Assembly (NCBI GenBank): GCA_964581465.1
Contig: CAZOOP010000015.1
Span: 1 to 64,000 of the forward strand
Direction of reading: 5' to 3'
DNA: 64,000 nt
Origin: WJMB01 sp964581465
GTDB lineage: Bacteria; RBG-13-66-14
In this document: positions 59,917 to 64,000 of the stretch, piece by piece
Layout: the number at the start of each line of letters is the position of its first letter
How positions within the stretch are numbered: the stretch's first letter is position 1
Notes under the pieces: generated by a model
The model's input: the letters and a program-made list of their open reading frames with translations, nothing else
What the model was told of the DNA's origin: nothing
The model's database searches: none
Program-made: the position numbers and the translations under genes

Positions 59917-62349
59917 ATGCGCCGCCTGCTTTTCTTGACGTTGCTGCTCTTTCTCGCGGTATCCGCGGTTCTCGCGGCGGAGCTGAATCTAACGGTTGTC
60001 GAGACCGTCGAAGACGCTGTCGTCCCGCCGGGTGCGGTCTTCCACTCCTCGGCGGGAGGGTGGGGCCTTTACACCACTGCCGAACCGACGGCCCGTAGCG
60101 TGGTCTGGGATTCCAGCGAGGGACAGCTTTATTACGTGAATCATTACCGGCGTCCCGGCGTCGAGCCCAGCGGCGTCATTACCGAGCTGCCCGATGGCGG
60201 CTTGCTCTGCCGTTGGACCGAGGAGGAGCTTTGGGCGGTTTGCGCCGACCCCAACCTTTACTACCAGCGCTTCTTGCCGCTGCGTCCCCAATCTGTCATT
60301 TCGGCGCCGCCGCGTCCCACGGCCGATCAGGATGAGTTGATCGAGTACCTGGTCAACGCCATCCGTTTGGAAACGATCGAGGACTTCGACTACGACCTGG
60401 CCGCTTTCCGGACACGCTACGCCTACACCGAGGGCAACCAGCGCTCCCAGGATTATTTGGCGGCGAAGCTGGAGGAGCACGGTTTCGAGGTCACCTACGA
60501 TTCCTACTTGAGCGGCGAGCTGTCCCGTCTGGACGCTGATGGACAACTAGTGGCCTTCTGCGGTGGCGGTTACGGCTCCCAACCCTACTGCTTCTATTCG
60601 AACGATGGGGGGGAAGGCTTCGAGTTCTTCGGCTCCAATGACGAAGACTCGGTCAGCGGTTGGGGCGGGGTGGTCTGCTTCGAACCAGGGACGATCCACT
60701 ACGGCGCCTACAACACCTATCACCGCAGCACCGACGGCGGCGCAACCTGGGAGGACAGCCGGTTCTTCGACAGCGATTCCGAAGCCTTCATGTACCTTTT
60801 CTTCGCCGATGTCGATACGGGTTACGCCTTTTCCAACGCCGGCGGCATCTACCGTACCGATAACGGCGGTGACGACTGGCAGTTGACGACGTCACTTGTC
60901 AACACGGCCCAGAGCGCCGCCTCGCCGCCGGGAGAGCCGTTGACGGTGATCATGAGCGCCGTGGCGGGTCGGCTGTTCAGAACTACGGACGGCGGTAATG
61001 ATTGGGAGAAGGTCTACGATTCCAGCGGTAGTGAGTTCTTCTACGAGGTGGTCTTCGCCGACGCTGCCACGGCTCTGGCCGTGGGCTCGACGGTGTTGCG
61101 CACCACCGACGGCGGTGAGACCTGGGAGGAGCTGACCAGCCCCCTCGACTCGGGATATCTGCGCGGCTTGCTTCATCTGGACGGATCGAGCTTCCTGGCA
61201 TTTGGCGAGGAAGGTGCTGTTTATCGTTCCGAAAACACAGGGGACAGTTGGAGCGAGGTCAGCGAGGACTTGGGTTTCGACATCCAGGCCGCCGCCGAGT
61301 CCGACGACCGTATCTGGCTGCTCAACGGTCAGGGGCCGGCTTACACAGACGACGGGGGCGCCGGCGCCGAGTTGCTGAGCGACTGGCTGCCCGCAGAGAT
61401 AGACCGTTCCATGCTGGTTACCAACATCGTCGGAGAGAAAAGGGGCCTGGTCGACCCCGATACCTACGTCTACGCCACGGCCCATTTCGATTCGATCAGT
61501 TTCGACTCCGATCCCCGGGAGTTGGCCCCCGGGGCCGACGACAACGGCTCGGGCTCCACTGTGCTGCTCGAGCTGGCCCGGGTGCTGGCCGATTTCTCCT
61601 TCGAGAAGAGCCTGCGTCTGGCCTTCTTCGACGCCGAGGAGCTGGGCCTGGTCGGCAGCGCTTATCACGCCGCCCGCATGGCCCGCTCGGGGGTGTCGAT
61701 CGAGGGCGTGATCAACCTGGACATGGTCGTCTGGAGCGACGAGCCCGGCGTCCAGGAGGACCTGGAGGTCTTCGTCAACGAGGACAGCGAGTGGCTGGGC
61801 GACGTATGGGTTCAGGCCTGTGCCGACTACGGCGCCGGCCTGACAACTAACAAGCGCTTCTCCACCGGCGGCGGCTCGGATCACTACTCTTTTTGGCAGA
61901 ACGGCTATCAAGCCACGATGGGCATCGAGGACGCGCCGATCACCTACCCCTACTACCACTCCAAGCAGGACGACTACATCAATTTGATCGACCACTTCCC
62001 CCTAACCTGGCAGGTCGCCCGGGGCACCGTGGCGGCGCTGGGACACCTGGTCGGTCTGGTCGAGCCCGAAGGCTTCGAGGGGCTGCCCGAGGGTCCCTAC
62101 GCCTATCCCAACCCCTTCCGCGAATCCCGGGGCTCCCGGGTGACCTTCACCCAACTCGAGCCCTTGAGCGAGCTGAGCATCTACGACACCACCGGCGAGC
62201 TGCTCTTCCAGGCCGTGGTGCCCACCGGCGAGTACGCCTGGCCGGTGATGAACTCCAGCGGCTACAAGCTGGCCGCCGGAGTCTACCTATGGACCATCGA
62301 GGCTCCCGGCGGTTCGATGACCACGGGGCGCATCGCCGTGATCCGCTGA
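59917..62349 (+). CDS. Secreted M28 metallopeptidase with inserted YCF48/BNR propeller and FlgD-like tail
   Basis: 810 aa from the ATG at 59917 (CGGGAG upstream). Signal peptide MRRLLFLTLLLFLAVSAVLA. The N-terminal peptidase segment RYAYTEGNQRSQDYLAAKLEEHGFEVTYDSYL breaks off into six or so propeller blades with [FY]-R-[ST]-T-D-G-G-x-x-W turns. The peptidase then resumes (NIVGEKRGLVDPDTYVYATAHFDSIS). Zinc ligands fit M28: H-F-D, GADDNGSGSTVLLEL, FFDAEELGLVGS, NLDMV and a final YYHSKQDDY. The last 80 residues (YPNPFRESRGSRVTF, LSIYDTTGELLF, GVYLWTIEA) are a FlgD-like sorting domain. Confidence 0.92.
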   Translation: MRRLLFLTLLLFLAVSAVLAAELNLTVVETVEDAVVPPGAVFHSSAGGWGLYTTAEPTARSVVWDSSEGQLYYVNHYRRPGVEPSGVITELPDGGLLCRWTEEELWAVCADPNLYYQRFLPLRPQSVISAPPRPTADQDELIEYLVNAIRLETIEDFDYDLAAFRTRYAYTEGNQRSQDYLAAKLEEHGFEVTYDSYLSGELSRLDADGQLVAFCGGGYGSQPYCFYSNDGGEGFEFFGSNDEDSVSGWGGVVCFEPGTIHYGAYNTYHRSTDGGATWEDSRFFDSDSEAFMYLFFADVDTGYAFSNAGGIYRTDNGGDDWQLTTSLVNTAQSAASPPGEPLTVIMSAVAGRLFRTTDGGNDWEKVYDSSGSEFFYEVVFADAATALAVGSTVLRTTDGGETWEELTSPLDSGYLRGLLHLDGSSFLAFGEEGAVYRSENTGDSWSEVSEDLGFDIQAAAESDDRIWLLNGQGPAYTDDGGAGAELLSDWLPAEIDRSMLVTNIVGEKRGLVDPDTYVYATAHFDSISFDSDPRELAPGADDNGSGSTVLLELARVLADFSFEKSLRLAFFDAEELGLVGSAYHAARMARSGVSIEGVINLDMVVWSDEPGVQEDLEVFVNEDSEWLGDVWVQACADYGAGLTTNKRFSTGGGSDHYSFWQNGYQATMGIEDAPITYPYYHSKQDDYINLIDHFPLTWQVARGTVAALGHLVGLVEPEGFEGLPEGPYAYPNPFRESRGSRVTFTQLEPLSELSIYDTTGELLFQAVVPTGEYAWPVMNSSGYKLAAGVYLWTIEAPGGSMTTGRIAVIR

Positions 62350-62419
62350 GCGGATCGTCAAAATGGCTGCCGAGGTGTGAGTGAGCCGGCGCGCTTACGT
62401 TACCAGCGGCGACAGTAGC

Positions 62420-62447
62420 AAAAACCTCTCCTTCCAGAGAGGTTTTT
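62420..62447. terminator. Bidirectional terminator
   Basis: Stem AAAAACCTCTC / GAGAGGTTTTT with a 6-base loop between the convergent peptidase and phosphatase genes. Confidence 0.85.
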
Positions 62448-62490
62448 GCTTATCAGGCTTGGGGCCGGGCCAAGAACGATGTCGCGACCA

Positions 62491-64000
62491 TCAGTCGTTG
62501 AGCGCCGTGCACATCACCAGGTAGATCGAGGTGTTGTCGATGTAGTCTCCGCGGACCGGGTCCTCGGCGACGATCATTCCGTGGAAGGCCTCGCAGCGGT
62601 GACCCCGGGCGTAGAGCGGGATGAGCTGGTTGGTGTGCTGACGGGAGTTCCAGGCCCAATGGACGTTTTCGCCCTCGTCGATGACGCCGTCGTTGTCGAC
62701 GTCATCCCATGAAGCCCTCAGGCCCGTCGAGTAGGTTTTCTCCTCGGCCAGGGTACGCTCGGAAATCTCGCCCAACGGCTGATCGGCGAAGACGTTGGGT
62801 CCGGCGGTCAGGTAGCCGCACTCGTGGTCGCCGGTGACGATGAGCAGGGTGTTTTCCCAATCCGCCGGGGTCTGCGGGTCCTCGACCCAGTCGATGACGG
62901 CGGCGACGGCGGCGTCGAAGTCGCGCTGCTCGCCGATCATGTAGTCCAGGTTGTTGGCGTGTCCGGCCCAGTCGACGGCTCCCCCCTCGACCATCAGGGC
63001 GAAGCCCTCGGGATCTCGGCCCAGCACGGCCAGGGCGGCTCGGGTACTCTCTTCCAGGGTCGGGTTCTCCGGGTTTCGTCCGTCGAGGTCGGCGGTGGTC
63101 CAGTCGAAGCAGCCCTCCTCGTTGCCGAATAGGCCGAAGAGTCGCTCGGTGGCGGGATCCATGGCGGCGTCCAGCAGGCGCTCCCCGGCGTCGGGACCGC
63201 CTTCTACGCGCTCGACGAAGGCCCAGCCGGGATTTGCGGCGGCGTCTTCGGCCAGCAGATCGCGCTGGCGCGCGGAGACGTAGTCGCTGTTCCAGTCCGG
63301 ATGACCGGCGCCGATAAGCACCGCCGGGGTAATCCGTGAAGGACCGCGCAGCCCCTGGTAGCCCGCCCCCTCGCCGCTGAGGCCCGGCACGCCCCAGACG
63401 CCCATGTCCAGGATGGCGTAGCCGTTCTTGCGGTAGGCGTTGTGGGCGTACCAGCAGGCCGGGGTGGCGTGGGAGAGCTGGACGCTGGTGACGGCGCCGA
63501 CGGCCAGGCCGCGGAGCGCGGCCAGCTCGCTGAAGGTCTCCAGGCGCAGCACGTCGGCGGGCGAGGTATTGATGTTGCCCGAGTCGACCTTGCGGCCGGT
63601 GAACATCGCCGTGGCCGCCGAGGCGCTGTCGGTGAAGGCGCCGGCGACGTACCCGAACTCGCTCCAGGCCCGTTGGGGGTCGTAGCCCACCCCGCCGTTG
63701 AGCCGTCGGGCGTCGTAGTCCCAGGTGCACATCGGGTATTGGAGCCAACTCGTGTACGCGGGTTCATCACCGGTGTAGGCCGCGGTGGCGGCGAGGTGGT
63801 TGTAGCTCCAGCCGTCGGAGATCATCAGGATGACGTAGCGCGGCTCGGTTGTGTCTTCGACGGCGACCGCGCCGCTGAACGCCGCTCCGCCGGTGAGCAA
63901 GGCGTCGATCGTCGTCCGGGGATCGTAGGCGGGATCGTACCCGGCGTATCCACCGGGGCAATCGTCGCACCCGGCGATGAGCAGCGCCGCGGCGACGATG
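62491..64000 (-). CDS. Alkaline phosphatase family lipoprotein (5' end outside the window)
   Basis: At least 503 aa; the frame is open to the window edge. The first visible residues IVAAALLIAGCDDCPGG are the end of a lipoprotein signal with lipobox LIAGC, so only a few residues are missing. The core is an alkaline phosphatase: YVILMISDGWSYNH (first metal Asp), the nucleophile Ser in FTDSASAATAMFTGRKVDSG, SHATPACWYAHN, VEGGAVDWAGHANN and VTGDHECG. It hydrolyses phosphate monoesters outside the cytoplasm. The internal TTG at 63900 is not the true start. Confidence 0.93.
   Translation of the reverse strand, partial: IVAAALLIAGCDDCPGGYAGYDPAYDPRTTIDALLTGGAAFSGAVAVEDTTEPRYVILMISDGWSYNHLAATAAYTGDEPAYTSWLQYPMCTWDYDARRLNGGVGYDPQRAWSEFGYVAGAFTDSASAATAMFTGRKVDSGNINTSPADVLRLETFSELAALRGLAVGAVTSVQLSHATPACWYAHNAYRKNGYAILDMGVWGVPGLSGEGAGYQGLRGPSRITPAVLIGAGHPDWNSDYVSARQRDLLAEDAAANPGWAFVERVEGGPDAGERLLDAAMDPATERLFGLFGNEEGCFDWTTADLDGRNPENPTLEESTRAALAVLGRDPEGFALMVEGGAVDWAGHANNLDYMIGEQRDFDAAVAAVIDWVEDPQTPADWENTLLIVTGDHECGYLTAGPNVFADQPLGEISERTLAEEKTYSTGLRASWDDVDNDGVIDEGENVHWAWNSRQHTNQLIPLYARGHRCEAFHGMIVAEDPVRGDYIDNTSIYLVMCTALND

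Noticed and set aside
1..64000. tRNA, tmRNA or rRNA genes
   Set aside because: I looked for T-arm sequences of the GGTTCGAATCC type and for rRNA landmarks and found none convincing on either strand. A dedicated scan would be needed to exclude a tRNA fully.

Overview
The window is about 64 kb of GC-rich bacterial chromosome (one 100-base N gap at 10091-10190). It carries single-copy housekeeping genes (gcvT/gcvH, bioY, prfA, lepB, yidD, mgtE, an endonuclease IV, malic enzyme, a mannose-1-phosphate guanylyltransferase), many short lipoproteins of unknown function, and secreted beta-propeller proteins, two of which end in FlgD-like C-terminal domains of the kind used as sorting signals in FCB-type bacteria. 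Together with a MinD-ferredoxin/NifX-like cluster this suggests an uncultured, probably anaerobic, diderm lineage near the FCB group or a candidate phylum such as Coatesbacteria. The taxon is inference only. I saw no rRNA, tRNA or CRISPR array.

Layout. 1.1-6.9 kb: glycine cleavage genes, biotin uptake, zinc-ribbon and lipoprotein genes on the minus strand. 7.4-9.4 kb: yidD and a two-gene secreted operon. 9.4-10.4 kb: a REP-associated transposase in REP palindromes. 10.5-15.3 kb: a W-[HR]-P repeat protein behind a sigma-54 promoter, a DUF429-like protein, prfA and a Fic protein. 15.3-19.1 kb: four FYDP-repeat paralogues, one broken by an amber codon, around an esterase. 19.3-24.5 kb: IS1595-type transposase remnant, lepB, mgtE and MITE debris. 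24.6-34.1 kb: UPF0182 membrane protein, manC-like gene, lipoprotein, TPR protein, methyltransferase-like protein. 34.5-41.0 kb: two-TM protein, malic enzyme, lipoprotein, secreted propeller. 41.3-48.0 kb: acetate transporter-like protein, an overlapping zinc-ribbon pair, endonuclease IV, hybrid sensor protein. 48.3-53.8 kb: MinD/ferredoxin ATPases with NifX-like proteins. 54.1-64 kb: STAND/TPR-like protein, VIT-VWA protein, M28 peptidase, alkaline phosphatase cut by the window edge.

Two repeat systems stand out. (1) Ten intergenic palindromic elements share an inner inverted repeat whose arms are TTGGCACGTTTCTTGC. Each arm fits the sigma-54 -24/-12 promoter consensus, so every element carries two face-to-face sigma-54-like promoters. 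Eight copies also have outer inverted repeats 182-232 bp apart, end to end, whose sequence differs between copies but stays complementary within each copy. (2) AT-richer intergenic islands hold 340-370 bp non-coding elements with GGGATNATCAC termini. One copy has a perfect 8-bp target duplication, which fits mobilisation by an IS1595-type transposase, and a decayed one lies beside another copy.

Coordinates, starts and motifs were read by eye. Family names come from recognised motifs, not from searches.
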